Part shown: piece by piece, positions 17,273 to 26,036 of the stretch
Layout: every line of letters begins with the position of its first letter
Position numbering within the stretch: position 1 is the stretch's first letter
Assembly: GCA_022709365.1 (NCBI GenBank)
Contig: JAKLIY010000009.1
Location: 1-64,000 of the forward strand
From: Pseudomonadota bacterium
GTDB lineage: Bacteria > Pseudomonadota > Gammaproteobacteria > Competibacterales > Competibacteraceae
DNA: 64,000 bases
Reading direction: 5' to 3'
Made by a program: the position numbers and the translations under genes
The notes under the pieces: generated by a model
The model's input: the letters and a program-made list of their open reading frames with translations, nothing else
Databases searched by the model: none
What the model was told of the DNA's origin: nothing

Positions 17273-18236
17273 GCAAATTTAAATCCGCAAACAAGGCATC
17301 CACCTCTTCAACCGATTGCGCCTGTTCAACTCGCTGAACTCGCTCACGAGTCAGATGAGGCGCAAAGAGTTGAATAAAATCGTACATATAGCAACGCAGA
17401 AAAGTGCCTCGCCTAAAACCGATCCGAGTCAAGTTAGCCGCAAATAAATGTCCCGCGTCTAACCGCACCAAATCTTGATCATAACGCGGATCATAAGCCA
17501 TACGAGCCACAATCCCTACACCCATCCCCAAGCGCACATAAGTTTTGATAATATCAGCATCAGTCGCAGTAAACACAACATTCGGTCTCAATTGCGCACT
17601 GCGAAAAGCTTCGTCCAATTGCGAACGACCGGTAAAGCCAAATACATAGGTCACCAATGGATATTGAGCTACATCAGACAAGCTCAGGCAACCCAAAGCA
17701 ATCAACGGATGGCCAACCGGCACCAACACACAGCGCTCCCAAATATAGCAGGGCATCATAATCAAGTCCTCAAATAACTCTACAGCCTCAGTCGCAATCG
17801 CAAAATCCACCCCGCCAGACTGGATCAACTCAGCAATCTGCACTGGCGAACCTTGATGGACTTGTAGAGTCACTGCCGGATAACGCTCACGGAACGCTTT
17901 AATCACCGACGGCAACGCATAACGAGCCTGCGTATGCGTAGTCGCTATCGACAAATTACCCCGCCGATCATCACGATATTCCTCAGCCAATATCTGAATA
18001 TTATTCACCTCCCGCAGAATACCCTCCGCCTTAGCGATGATCTGCCGACCAACCGGTGTCACTTCAGTCAGATGCTTACCATTACGGCCGAACAACTCAA
18101 CTCCCAATTCCTCCTCCAACAAACGCAACTGCTTACTAATTCCTGGTTGAGATGTATATAAAGTCTCAGCCGCCGCAGAGATATTCAAATGACTACGAAC
18201 AATCGCTATCAAATAGCGTAGTTGCTGCAACTTCAC
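17262..18236 (-). CDS. cysB: LysR-type regulator CysB
   Basis: CysB activates sulfate assimilation and cysteine synthesis genes with N-acetylserine as inducer. The 324 residues match the E. coli length exactly. The N-terminal helix-turn-helix (SAAAETLYTSQPGISKQLRLLEEELG) is followed by the CysB-specific stretches ATTHTQARYALPSVIK, QGSPVQIAEL, ADFAIATEA-like, YPLVTYVFGFTGRSQLD, FTATDADIIKTYVRLGMGVG and RGTFLRCYMYDFIQLFAPHLTR. Its codon use is more A/T-rich at third positions than that of glgX or serA, a trait shared with glgB just upstream. The stop is only 33 bases from the Tus-like start. Confidence 0.94.
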   Translation of the reverse strand: MKLQQLRYLIAIVRSHLNISAAAETLYTSQPGISKQLRLLEEELGVELFGRNGKHLTEVTPVGRQIIAKAEGILREVNNIQILAEEYRDDRRGNLSIATTHTQARYALPSVIKAFRERYPAVTLQVHQGSPVQIAELIQSGGVDFAIATEAVELFEDLIMMPCYIWERCVLVPVGHPLIALGCLSLSDVAQYPLVTYVFGFTGRSQLDEAFRSAQLRPNVVFTATDADIIKTYVRLGMGVGIVARMAYDPRYDQDLVRLDAGHLFAANLTRIGFRRGTFLRCYMYDFIQLFAPHLTRERVQRVEQAQSVEEVDALFADLNLPVL

Positions 18237-18237
18237 C

Positions 18238-20484
18238 TCAATCAGGCCTCACACCCAATTTCCCCTGATCTATCTGACAGGGTATCAACACTAATCCAGC
18301 CAACGGCGGCAAATCCACCAACAACGAACAGAGTTGCCCCATATGCGGGACCGGAAATGCCTGAACATCACCATTAACCGCCCCATTACCAGCATAGCAC
18401 CGAGCATCCGAATTCAGTGCTTCCCGATACAACCCAGAAAATGGCACACCCACCCGATACCCTGAGCGAGCTACTGCAGCAAAATTAAGAATCACCACAG
18501 TTACTCCTCCCACTCCACCACTACGCCGCAAATAAACAACAACCGAATGCGCAGCATCATGGCAATCCAACCACTCAAAACCTTCTTGGGCAAATTCACA
18601 GCCATGCAAATCCGGCAATTCCCGGTACACGCAATTTAGATCATGAAGTAGCCGTTGAAGACCGCTATGCTCTAATTGTGCCAAGAGTGCCCAATCCAAG
18701 ACGCCAGCATGATCCCACTCACGCTCCTGACCCAATTCATTACCCATAAACAGAAACTTCTTACCAGGATACGTCCACATATAAACATAGAGTAACCGCA
18801 AATTAGCAAAACGCTGACAACGATCTCCCGCCATACGGGCCATCAGCGACCCCTTGCCATGCACCACCTCATCATGAGAGAGAGGCAACATAAAGTTTTC
18901 CGTAAAAGCATACAACAAACCAAACGTCAGTAACTCATGATGATGACGGCGCAAAGCCGGGTCGATCATCAAATATTCCAAAGTATCATGCATCCAGCCC
19001 ATATTCCATTTCATGCCAAACCCCAGACCGCCCATCCAAGCCGGGCGGGTCACCAATGGCCACGCAGTGGACTCCTCAGCAATCATCAGCACTCCTGGAT
19101 AGCGCCGATGAATGATGTCATTCATTTCTCTTAGAAAGGCAATAGCCTCAAGATTCTCATTACCACCAAATGGATTCGGCACCCACTCACCGGATTCCCG
19201 AGCATAGTCCAGATACAGCATGGAAGCGACGGCATCCACTCGCAGACCATCCAAATGACACTCTTCCAGCCAGAAACAGGCGCTGGCCAGCAGAAAATTC
19301 TTCACCTGATTACGCCCATAATTAAAGACCAGCGTCCCCCATCCCCGATGCTCACGGCGGGCTGGATCTTCATACTCGTACAGGTAGGTACCGTCGAAGC
19401 ACGCTAAACCATGCGCATCCTTAGGAAAATGACCCGGCACCCAGTCGAGAATCACACCGATACCTGCCTGATGACAATAATCCACAAAACCACAAAAGTC
19501 GTTCACGGTTCCATGTCGGCTAGTCGGGGCAAAATACCCCGTAGGTTGATAGCCCCAAGAAGCGTCCAGGGGATGTTCAGTAATCGGCATCAGCTCAATA
19601 TGAGTAAAGCCCAGCGAACCTACATAAGCTACCAGTCGCTGCGCCAACTCCCCATAGCTTAAATAGCCTCCATCCTCACCCCGTTGCCAAGAACCCAGAT
19701 GTACTTCATATACCGCTAACGGCACTTGATCCGACTTCAAACGCCGCCGACGCGCCATCCAAATCTCATCACGCCAAGGATAAGCCTTACTATCGACCAC
19801 CAGCGAGGCAACATCCGGACGACGTTCAAAGCCACGCCCATAAGGGTCGCTTTTGCGCAAGAGTTCGCCCGTATCCAGCACACAAATCTCAAACTGATAA
19901 CGCATACCTGCGTCAATACCGGGCATAAACAGTTCCCATACTTGGCCGCGCCGCCGTAACGGATGGCATCGACCATCCCAGAAGTTGAAATCACCCACCA
20001 CACTCACTCGACCCGCATTCGGTGCCCAGACCGAAAACAGGATTCCGGCAATGCCATCCACTTGGCGGGGGTGAGCGCCCAGCATCCGATAGGCATGCAG
20101 ATGTCGACCTTCATTAAATAAATGCAAATCATATAAACTCAGTTGCGGGGCAAAACTATAAGGGTCGTATGCCCAGTGCTCGAGACCACCCGTATCCAGC
20201 CACGCCAACCGATAATGCAACGGCAACGCATCCACCGCGCCACGCCATTCGAACAGGCCAGTTTCCGCCAACTGCTGCATCGGTTGACCGACATCCACCA
20301 ACCGAACCTCAAGAGCCTCCGGCATAAACCAGCGAACCGCCACCTGATCACCATGACCGTGGCGACCGAGCACCGCAAACGGATCGGGATGTCGTCCCTG
20401 GGATAACAAAAGCGCGTCATCCCGCAAGCAATGATCTTCAGCCTGAGCCATATCGTTATTATCAGAATCAATAGAGTGCGTCAT
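18238..20484 (-). CDS. glgB: 1,4-alpha-glucan branching enzyme
   Basis: GlgB transfers alpha-1,4 chains to form the alpha-1,6 branches of glycogen. The 748-residue protein has the two N-terminal domains (N1 about residues 25-115, CBM48 about 135-230 with GILFSVWAPNAGRVSVVGDFNFWDG in shortened form). The GH13 barrel includes SFTHIELMPITEHP, LDGLRVDAVASMLYLDY (nucleophile Asp), MIAEESTAWP (acid Glu) and PLSHDEVVHGKGSL. The C-terminal beta domain follows. The gene stops one base before cysB begins, so cysB is probably co-transcribed from the glgB promoter. The Tus-like gene may be as well. Third-position A/T use is higher than in the surrounding genes. Confidence 0.96.
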   Translation of the reverse strand: MTHSIDSDNNDMAQAEDHCLRDDALLLSQGRHPDPFAVLGRHGHGDQVAVRWFMPEALEVRLVDVGQPMQQLAETGLFEWRGAVDALPLHYRLAWLDTGGLEHWAYDPYSFAPQLSLYDLHLFNEGRHLHAYRMLGAHPRQVDGIAGILFSVWAPNAGRVSVVGDFNFWDGRCHPLRRRGQVWELFMPGIDAGMRYQFEICVLDTGELLRKSDPYGRGFERRPDVASLVVDSKAYPWRDEIWMARRRRLKSDQVPLAVYEVHLGSWQRGEDGGYLSYGELAQRLVAYVGSLGFTHIELMPITEHPLDASWGYQPTGYFAPTSRHGTVNDFCGFVDYCHQAGIGVILDWVPGHFPKDAHGLACFDGTYLYEYEDPARREHRGWGTLVFNYGRNQVKNFLLASACFWLEECHLDGLRVDAVASMLYLDYARESGEWVPNPFGGNENLEAIAFLREMNDIIHRRYPGVLMIAEESTAWPLVTRPAWMGGLGFGMKWNMGWMHDTLEYLMIDPALRRHHHELLTFGLLYAFTENFMLPLSHDEVVHGKGSLMARMAGDRCQRFANLRLLYVYMWTYPGKKFLFMGNELGQEREWDHAGVLDWALLAQLEHSGLQRLLHDLNCVYRELPDLHGCEFAQEGFEWLDCHDAAHSVVVYLRRSGGVGGVTVVILNFAAVARSGYRVGVPFSGLYREALNSDARCYAGNGAVNGDVQAFPVPHMGQLCSLLVDLPPLAGLVLIPCQIDQGKLGVRPD

Positions 20485-20538
20485 CGGGAAATTCGATCAT
20501 CCAGTCGCTCTGTTCACCACTCGACAGGAGGATGAGAC

Positions 20539-20572
20539 GTCACGAGTGACAGGAAACTACGTTTAGAAACGT
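20539..20572. promoter_or_regulatory. Two short palindromes in the glgB-glgC divergent promoter region
   Basis: GTCAC-GA-GTGAC (20539-20550) and ACGTTT-AG-AAACGT (20559-20572) are perfect inverted repeats, each with a two-base spacer, eight bases apart. They sit in the 210-base divergent region between glgB and glgC, where a shared regulator of glycogen synthesis could bind. No known operator consensus was recognised. Confidence 0.35.
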
Positions 20573-20694
20573 CTACACTAAAAAGTTTGAGCAGCTAAGA
20601 TGATCTAAAAATTCCTAGCCGGATCACTGCGCGTCACTGCCATAGCTTTCAAACCCATCATCAGGAAAGCATACCAAAGAAGGAAATCCAACGC

Positions 20695-21966
20695 ATGAGC
20701 GCCGCCATCACCTCACGTTTTGTGAGCCGCCTGACCCGGGAAACGCTAGCGCTAGTTCTAGCTGGTGGCCGCGGCAGTCGGCTTAAGCAGCTCACCCTGT
20801 GGCGTGCCAAGCCCGCAACGCCCTTCGGTGGAAAATATCGAATCATCGACTTTCCTCTATCCAATTGCATTAATTCAGGCATTCGACGGGTGTGCGTGCT
20901 GACCCAGTATAAGGCTCATTCCCTGATCCAGCATATCCAGCGAGGCTGGGGATTTTTGCGCGGTGAGTTCGGTGAATTTGTTGAGCTGCTGCCCGCTCAG
21001 CAACGCCTCGATGAGGCCTCATGGTACAAGGGAACGGCTGATGCGATCTATCAAAACTTAGACATTATTCGCAATCATGCACCCGAGTTCGTCCTAATCC
21101 TGGCCGGAGATCATATTTACAAAATGGATTATGGCCCCATGCTGGCGCACCATGTCGAAAGCAAGGCGGATGTAACCATCGGCAGCATCGAGGCACCACG
21201 CAAGCGGGCACACGAATTCGGAGTGCTGACAGTCAATGAGCGAAACGAAGTCATCCAATTCATCGAAAAGCCTGAAAACCTGGATGGATTGCCGGGGCGA
21301 GGCGACATGATGCTGGTTTCCATGGGCATCTATGTATTCAACACCGCCTTCTTATATCAACAACTTATTGAGGACGCTGAGCGTTTTGACTCCAGCCACG
21401 ACTTCAGCAAAGACATTCTCCCCGGCCTGCTCGAACCCTACCGAGTCATCGCCTATCCTTTCCGTGATGTGCAGACCAAGGCGCAGAGCTATTGGCGCGA
21501 TGTCGGCACGGTAGACGCTTTCTGGGAAGCCAATATGGAAATGGTCGGCATCGACCCGGAACTGAACCTGTATGACCGGAACTGGCCAATTTGGACTTAC
21601 CAAGACCAAGCGCCTCCCGCCAAGTTCGTGTTCAACGATGATGGACGGCGCGGCATGGCGGTCGATTCCATGGTAACAGATGGTTGCATCGTCTCTGGCG
21701 GCTATGTGAATCACTCCTTACTCTTTCCTCAGGTGCAAGTTCATTCCTACGTTCACCTGCGTGATGCCGTCGTGTTACCAGAAGTCGATATTGGTCGTTA
21801 CTGCCGCTTGCGAAAGGTTATTATCGACCGGGGTTGCATCATTCCACCGGGCACCGTGATCGGGGAGGACGCCGAGGAAGACGCCCAGCATTTTTATCGC
21901 ACTGAGCGAGGCGTAGTGCTAGTGACCCGGGAAATGCTCGGCCAAGAAGCGCATTATATCCGCTAA
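20695..21966 (+). CDS. glgC: Glucose-1-phosphate adenylyltransferase (ADP-glucose pyrophosphorylase)
   Basis: GlgC makes ADP-glucose from glucose-1-phosphate and ATP, the committed and allosterically controlled step of glycogen synthesis. The nucleotidyl-transferase start LALVLAGGRGSRLKQLT is followed by RAKPATPFGGKYRIIDFPLSN, ILAGDHIYKMDY and the glucose-1-phosphate site FIEKPENLDG. The left-handed beta-helix covers about residues 300-423. At 423 residues it has the normal bacterial length. AGAAGGAAAT stands before the ATG. It leads the plus-strand glgC-malQ unit, divergent from glgB. Confidence 0.96.
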   Translation: MSAAITSRFVSRLTRETLALVLAGGRGSRLKQLTLWRAKPATPFGGKYRIIDFPLSNCINSGIRRVCVLTQYKAHSLIQHIQRGWGFLRGEFGEFVELLPAQQRLDEASWYKGTADAIYQNLDIIRNHAPEFVLILAGDHIYKMDYGPMLAHHVESKADVTIGSIEAPRKRAHEFGVLTVNERNEVIQFIEKPENLDGLPGRGDMMLVSMGIYVFNTAFLYQQLIEDAERFDSSHDFSKDILPGLLEPYRVIAYPFRDVQTKAQSYWRDVGTVDAFWEANMEMVGIDPELNLYDRNWPIWTYQDQAPPAKFVFNDDGRRGMAVDSMVTDGCIVSGGYVNHSLLFPQVQVHSYVHLRDAVVLPEVDIGRYCRLRKVIIDRGCIIPPGTVIGEDAEEDAQHFYRTERGVVLVTREMLGQEAHYIR

Positions 21967-22015
21967 TTCATTCATCAACCCATTGAACACTCAACCCAAC
22001 CGAGGTTAATCCTTC

Positions 22016-23491
22016 ATGAGTATGGCTTCGCCACTCGAACGGCGCCGCGCAGGACTGTTATTGCATCCGACTTCACTACCTGGCTATTACGATAATGGCG
22101 ATTTAGGGCCAAATGCTTATCGATTCATAGAATGGCTAGCGGCCTGCGGATTCACCGTTTGGCAGACGCTGCCGTTAGGGCCACCGCACGACGATTTGTC
22201 GCCGTATTCAGCACAGTCAGTTCACGCGGGCAATCCACGACTGATTGCATTAGAGCCGTTAATCGAGGCGGGCTGGTTATCTCCGGATGCGGAGCGCCGG
22301 GCGGGCGAAAATGGCTGGACGTACCGCCAGCGACGCCTCATTGAGGCGCATCAAGGCTTCCGGGAACACGGTGGTGCCGAGCGGGACGCTTACGCGGTAT
22401 TTCAGCGCCACCATGCACATTGGTTAGACGATTACGCGCTCTATCAAGCGATTCGCGCTACACACCGGCAGAAAGCCTGGTTTGACTGGCCACTCACGCT
22501 ACGAGACCGGCTCCCGGATGCACTAGCGGCGGTGCGTAACGAATATGCAGAAATCATTGATCAGCGCAAATTTGAACAATTCCTGTTCTTTCGGCAATGG
22601 ATAACCCTCAAACAGCATGCCAACGAGCATGGCATCCTGATCTTTGGCGATATCCCGTTATTCGTAGGTTATGACAGCGCTGATGTCTGGGCGCAGCGCG
22701 AGGCGTTTCTCCTGGATGCAGAGGGACGACGTAAGGTCGTAGCGGGTGTGCCACCGGATTACTTTTCGGCGACCGGTCAATTGTGGGGCAACCCACACTA
22801 TGACTGGGACGCGATGCGCGAGAATGACTTTCAGTGGTGGAAGGAGCGGATCCGTACCCAGTTCACCCAGTTCGATCTGTTGCGTATTGACCATTTTCGG
22901 GGGCTGGAGGCGTACTGGGAAATTCCCGCCGATGCAGAGACGGCGATCCATGGCCGCTGGCAAGCCGCGCCAGGCGATGAACTGCTAAACGCCTTGCGGG
23001 AAGAGTTTGGTGACCTGCCACTGGTCGCTGAGGATCTAGGCATTATCACGCCTGAGGTCGAGACGTTGCGTGATACTCATGGGTTACCGGGCATGAAGGT
23101 GCTGCATTTCGCCTTTGGCAGCGGTGCGGATAATCCGTATCTGCCGCACCATCATTTGCCTAACGCCGTGGCTTATACGGGTACGCATGACAATAACACC
23201 ACGCTCGGCTGGTTTCATGAACTGGACGCCGGAACTCGTAATCACCTATTCGACTATCTGGGCGGAACATCGGAACAGATGCCGGAAGTGTTGGTGCGGG
23301 CGGCTTTCGCGTCGGTAGCACGACTGGCTATCGTACCGATGCAGGATGTATTGGCGCTGGACGGCGAACATCGTATGAACCGGCCCGGCGTTGCGGATGA
23401 TTGCTGGCGCTGGCGGTTCCGCTGGGAACAGGTCAAACCGCAGATCGCCGGACATTATCGGCATCTGCTGGAGTTGTACGGTCGGGTGTAA
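22016..23491 (+). CDS. malQ: 4-alpha-glucanotransferase (amylomaltase)
   Basis: MalQ disproportionates malto-oligosaccharides by moving alpha-1,4-glucan chains. This is a compact 491-residue GH77 enzyme without the N-terminal extension of E. coli MalQ. It shows SLPGYYDNGDLGPNAYRF, LLRIDHFRGLEAYWEIP (nucleophile Asp), LPLVAEDLGIITPEV (acid Glu) and AYTGTHDNNTTLGWF (stabilising Asp). It follows glgC by 49 bases in the same direction, a spacing that suits an operon. In glycogen-cycling bacteria this enzyme recycles the short chains released by GlgX and phosphorylase. Confidence 0.95.
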   Translation: MSMASPLERRRAGLLLHPTSLPGYYDNGDLGPNAYRFIEWLAACGFTVWQTLPLGPPHDDLSPYSAQSVHAGNPRLIALEPLIEAGWLSPDAERRAGENGWTYRQRRLIEAHQGFREHGGAERDAYAVFQRHHAHWLDDYALYQAIRATHRQKAWFDWPLTLRDRLPDALAAVRNEYAEIIDQRKFEQFLFFRQWITLKQHANEHGILIFGDIPLFVGYDSADVWAQREAFLLDAEGRRKVVAGVPPDYFSATGQLWGNPHYDWDAMRENDFQWWKERIRTQFTQFDLLRIDHFRGLEAYWEIPADAETAIHGRWQAAPGDELLNALREEFGDLPLVAEDLGIITPEVETLRDTHGLPGMKVLHFAFGSGADNPYLPHHHLPNAVAYTGTHDNNTTLGWFHELDAGTRNHLFDYLGGTSEQMPEVLVRAAFASVARLAIVPMQDVLALDGEHRMNRPGVADDCWRWRFRWEQVKPQIAGHYRHLLELYGRV

Positions 23492-23512
23492 GTCGTCCTG
23501 TTCGATGCAATT

Positions 23513-23530
23513 CCCCTAGAGGTTTAGGGG
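23513..23530. terminator. Small hairpin after malQ
   Basis: CCCCTA (23513-23518) and TAGGGG (23525-23530) form a six-base stem 21 bases after the malQ stop. No T-run follows. The remaining 200 bases before thiM were checked for a TPP riboswitch without success; nothing else stands out there. Confidence 0.3.
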
Positions 23531-23738
23531 CCAGTAGCGGGGACCGTGAAGGACATTCTGGGTGGCCTGCGCTCCGCAGATACTTATAGCCTTGTATTTG
23601 AAGGAGTTAACTAAGCGCACCTGCTTTGTCCGGGTGACTGAGCAGGAAAATCTGGTGTTTATGGATCAGTGATCGCCCGTTTGAGTACAGTTCAGGAACT
23701 TCGAGATCAGCATCAACTGAGAGAGGATCATTGACTGC

Positions 23739-24542
23739 ATGTCACCCCATGATGTCTGGACACGGCTGGTTGCCGTGCGTGAACAAGCCCCACTGATTCA
23801 TAACATCACCAACTTCGTAGTGATGAATAATACCGCTAACGCCTTATTGGCGGTGGGTGCTTCGCCGGCGATGATCCATGCCACCGATGAGGTGGAGGAT
23901 TTCGTCACAGTGAGCCAAGCGCTAGTGGTGAATATCGGGACGCTGTATTCGGAACAGGTTGCGGCTTGCAAACTGGCGGCGGCACGGGCGAAGACCGTTG
24001 GCGTTCCGTGGGTTCTCGATCCCGTGGGGGTAGGGGCGACGCCGTATCGACGGGCTGTAGCGGCGTCGCTATTACGGCTGGGACCGAACGTGATTCGCGG
24101 CAACGGCTCGGAAATTCTGACATTGGCGCCGCACGCTCCGTCGGGAGCTGGTCGGGGGGTTGATAGCCTGGACGCTTCTGACGCCGCGTTGACCGCCGCC
24201 CAGTGGCTAGCATCAGAGAGTCATACGATAGTTGCCATCACCGGAGCGGTGGATTACGTGACCGATGGCGCGCGCGTGGCGGAGATTCACAACGGCCATC
24301 CCCTTATGGCGCGAGTCACCGGACTCGGATGTTCAGCTACGGCAGTGATCGGGGCATTTCTAGCCGTAGATCCGGAGGCGTTCGCAGCGACCGTTGCGGC
24401 GCTGGCGGTGTTTGGGGTAGCGGGGGAAGTGGCTGCAGGCTGGGCGGCGGGGCCAGGGAGTTTACAAGTTGCGCTGCTGGATGCGCTGTACACCCTGGAT
24501 GAGGCGACGCTTCAGGCCAAGCTGCGGGTCACTGTCCGGTAA
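23739..24542 (+). CDS. thiM: Hydroxyethylthiazole kinase
   Basis: ThiM phosphorylates the thiazole alcohol in the thiamine salvage route. The 267-residue protein shows the family start PLIHNITNFVVMNNTANALLAVGASPAM. The ATP and substrate site elements include WVLDPVGVGATPYR, IRGNGSEIL and the anionic-hole motif VTGLGCSATAV with the conserved Cys. No thiE or thiD lies nearby, so the gene stands alone. The upstream spacer lacks a recognisable TPP riboswitch. Confidence 0.95.
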   Translation: MSPHDVWTRLVAVREQAPLIHNITNFVVMNNTANALLAVGASPAMIHATDEVEDFVTVSQALVVNIGTLYSEQVAACKLAAARAKTVGVPWVLDPVGVGATPYRRAVAASLLRLGPNVIRGNGSEILTLAPHAPSGAGRGVDSLDASDAALTAAQWLASESHTIVAITGAVDYVTDGARVAEIHNGHPLMARVTGLGCSATAVIGAFLAVDPEAFAATVAALAVFGVAGEVAAGWAAGPGSLQVALLDALYTLDEATLQAKLRVTVR

Positions 24543-24548
24543 ACTGAA

Positions 24549-24566
24549 CTCCCCCGCGAGGGGGAG
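24549..24566. terminator. Hairpin between convergent thiM and gltD
   Basis: CTCCCCC (24549-24555) and GGGGGAG (24560-24566) form a perfect seven-base stem with a GCGA loop, placed between two converging genes. A G-rich tail follows rather than a T-run. Confidence 0.5.
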
Positions 24567-24575
24567 AGTGGGGGA

Positions 24576-26015
24576 TTAAACCGGTAATTCCGAATGGCCC
24601 ATCAGAAATTCGTCGACCGCGCGGGCGCATTGCCGACCTTCCCGAATGGCCCAGACCACCAGCGATTGCCCCCGGCGCATATCGCCGGCGCTGAAGACTT
24701 TGTTCAACGAGGTTTGGTAATCAGTGGTGCTCGCCCGGATATTGCCACGTTCATCCAGGGCGACGCCCAACTCCGATAACAACCCCTCGTGGACCGGGTG
24801 GACAAAGCCCATCGCCAGTAAGACCCGTTCTGCCGGAATCTCAAATTCGCTACTGGGAATTTCCACCATCGTTTGTCGGCCATTGACCGTGCGCCATTCC
24901 AACCGGGCGATTTGCAGTGCGGTCAAACGTCCTTCGGTTCCGATATAGGCTTTCGTGGTTACCGCCCAATCGCGTTCGCAACCCTCCTCATGCGAGGTGG
25001 AAGTCCGCAACTTTAGCGGCCAGTTGGGCCAAGTCAGCAGCTTGTTCTCATGCAAGGGCGGCTTGGGCATAATCTCCAGTTGGGTCACGGAACAGGCTCC
25101 CTGCCGAATGGAAGTCCCTACACAGTCCGAGCCAGTATCGCCACCGCCGATCACCACGACGTGTTGGTCGGTGACGAGAATTTCCTGATCGGGTGGGATC
25201 TTTTGCCCCGCCACACGCCGATTTTGCTGGGTCAGGAAATCCATGGCGTAATGAATCCCATACAGCTCCCGGCCCGAGGCGCTCAAATCACGCGGCTGTT
25301 CGGAACCGCCGGCGAGAACGACCGCATCAAATTCGGCCAACAACCGGCGGGCGGGCAGGTCCAGGCCCACATGGCTGTTAGGCCGGAATTCCACACCTTC
25401 GGCCTGCATCTGCGCCAGCCGGCGGTCGATCAGCGAGGTCTCTAACTTGAAATCGGGGATGCCGTAGCGCAGCAGGCCGCCAATGCGATCATTTTTCTCA
25501 AAAACCACGACCCGATGACCGGCCCGCGCCAGTTGTTGCGCACAGGCCAAGCCCGCTGGACCGGAACCGACCACCGCAACCCGCTTACTGGTGCGGTGGG
25601 CTGCGATCTGCGGTGTGACCCAACCTTCCGCCCAGCCCTTGTCAATAATGGCGCATTCAATATCCTTGATGCTGACCGGCTGGTCGTTGAAATTCAGCGT
25701 ACAGGAAGCCTCACACGGTGCCGGACAGATGCGCCCGGTGAATTCCGGAAAGTTATTGGTGGAGTGCAATACTTCCAGCGCTTCCCGCCAATTGCCCCGG
25801 TACACCAGATCATTCCAGTCGGGGATGATATTGTGGACGGGGCAGCCGCGATGGCAATAGGGAATGCCACAATCCATACAGCGCGCGGCTTGTTCACGGA
25901 CCTCTGACTCCGGCAGAGGAACCACGAAATCGCGAAAGTGCTTGACCCGCTCCGCGACCGGCGTATAGCCGTGGTCATAGCGGGCGATTTCCAGAAAACC
26001 GGTAGGTTTACCCAT
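24576..26015 (-). CDS. gltD: Glutamate synthase (NADPH) small subunit
   Basis: GltD takes electrons from NADPH through FAD and iron-sulfur clusters to the large subunit, which makes glutamate from glutamine and 2-oxoglutarate. The N terminus carries the cysteine-rich cluster motifs ([14 protein letters not shown] at about residue 41, CPAPCEASC at about 97). The FAD site is [16 protein letters not shown] and the NADPH site [34 protein letters not shown] lies close to the C terminus. At 479 residues it has the standard length. It follows gltB by 21 bases on the minus strand, so the two form the usual gltBD operon. Confidence 0.96.
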   Translation of the reverse strand: MGKPTGFLEIARYDHGYTPVAERVKHFRDFVVPLPESEVREQAARCMDCGIPYCHRGCPVHNIIPDWNDLVYRGNWREALEVLHSTNNFPEFTGRICPAPCEASCTLNFNDQPVSIKDIECAIIDKGWAEGWVTPQIAAHRTSKRVAVVGSGPAGLACAQQLARAGHRVVVFEKNDRIGGLLRYGIPDFKLETSLIDRRLAQMQAEGVEFRPNSHVGLDLPARRLLAEFDAVVLAGGSEQPRDLSASGRELYGIHYAMDFLTQQNRRVAGQKIPPDQEILVTDQHVVVIGGGDTGSDCVGTSIRQGACSVTQLEIMPKPPLHENKLLTWPNWPLKLRTSTSHEEGCERDWAVTTKAYIGTEGRLTALQIARLEWRTVNGRQTMVEIPSSEFEIPAERVLLAMGFVHPVHEGLLSELGVALDERGNIRASTTDYQTSLNKVFSAGDMRRGQSLVVWAIREGRQCARAVDEFLMGHSELPV

Positions 26016-26036
26016 TATTCATCTCTCTTAATCGCA

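Noticed and set aside
23492..23738. Possible TPP riboswitch before thiM
   Set aside because: The conserved CTGAGA and the paired GGAT-type core elements could not be placed in the required order, so no call is made.
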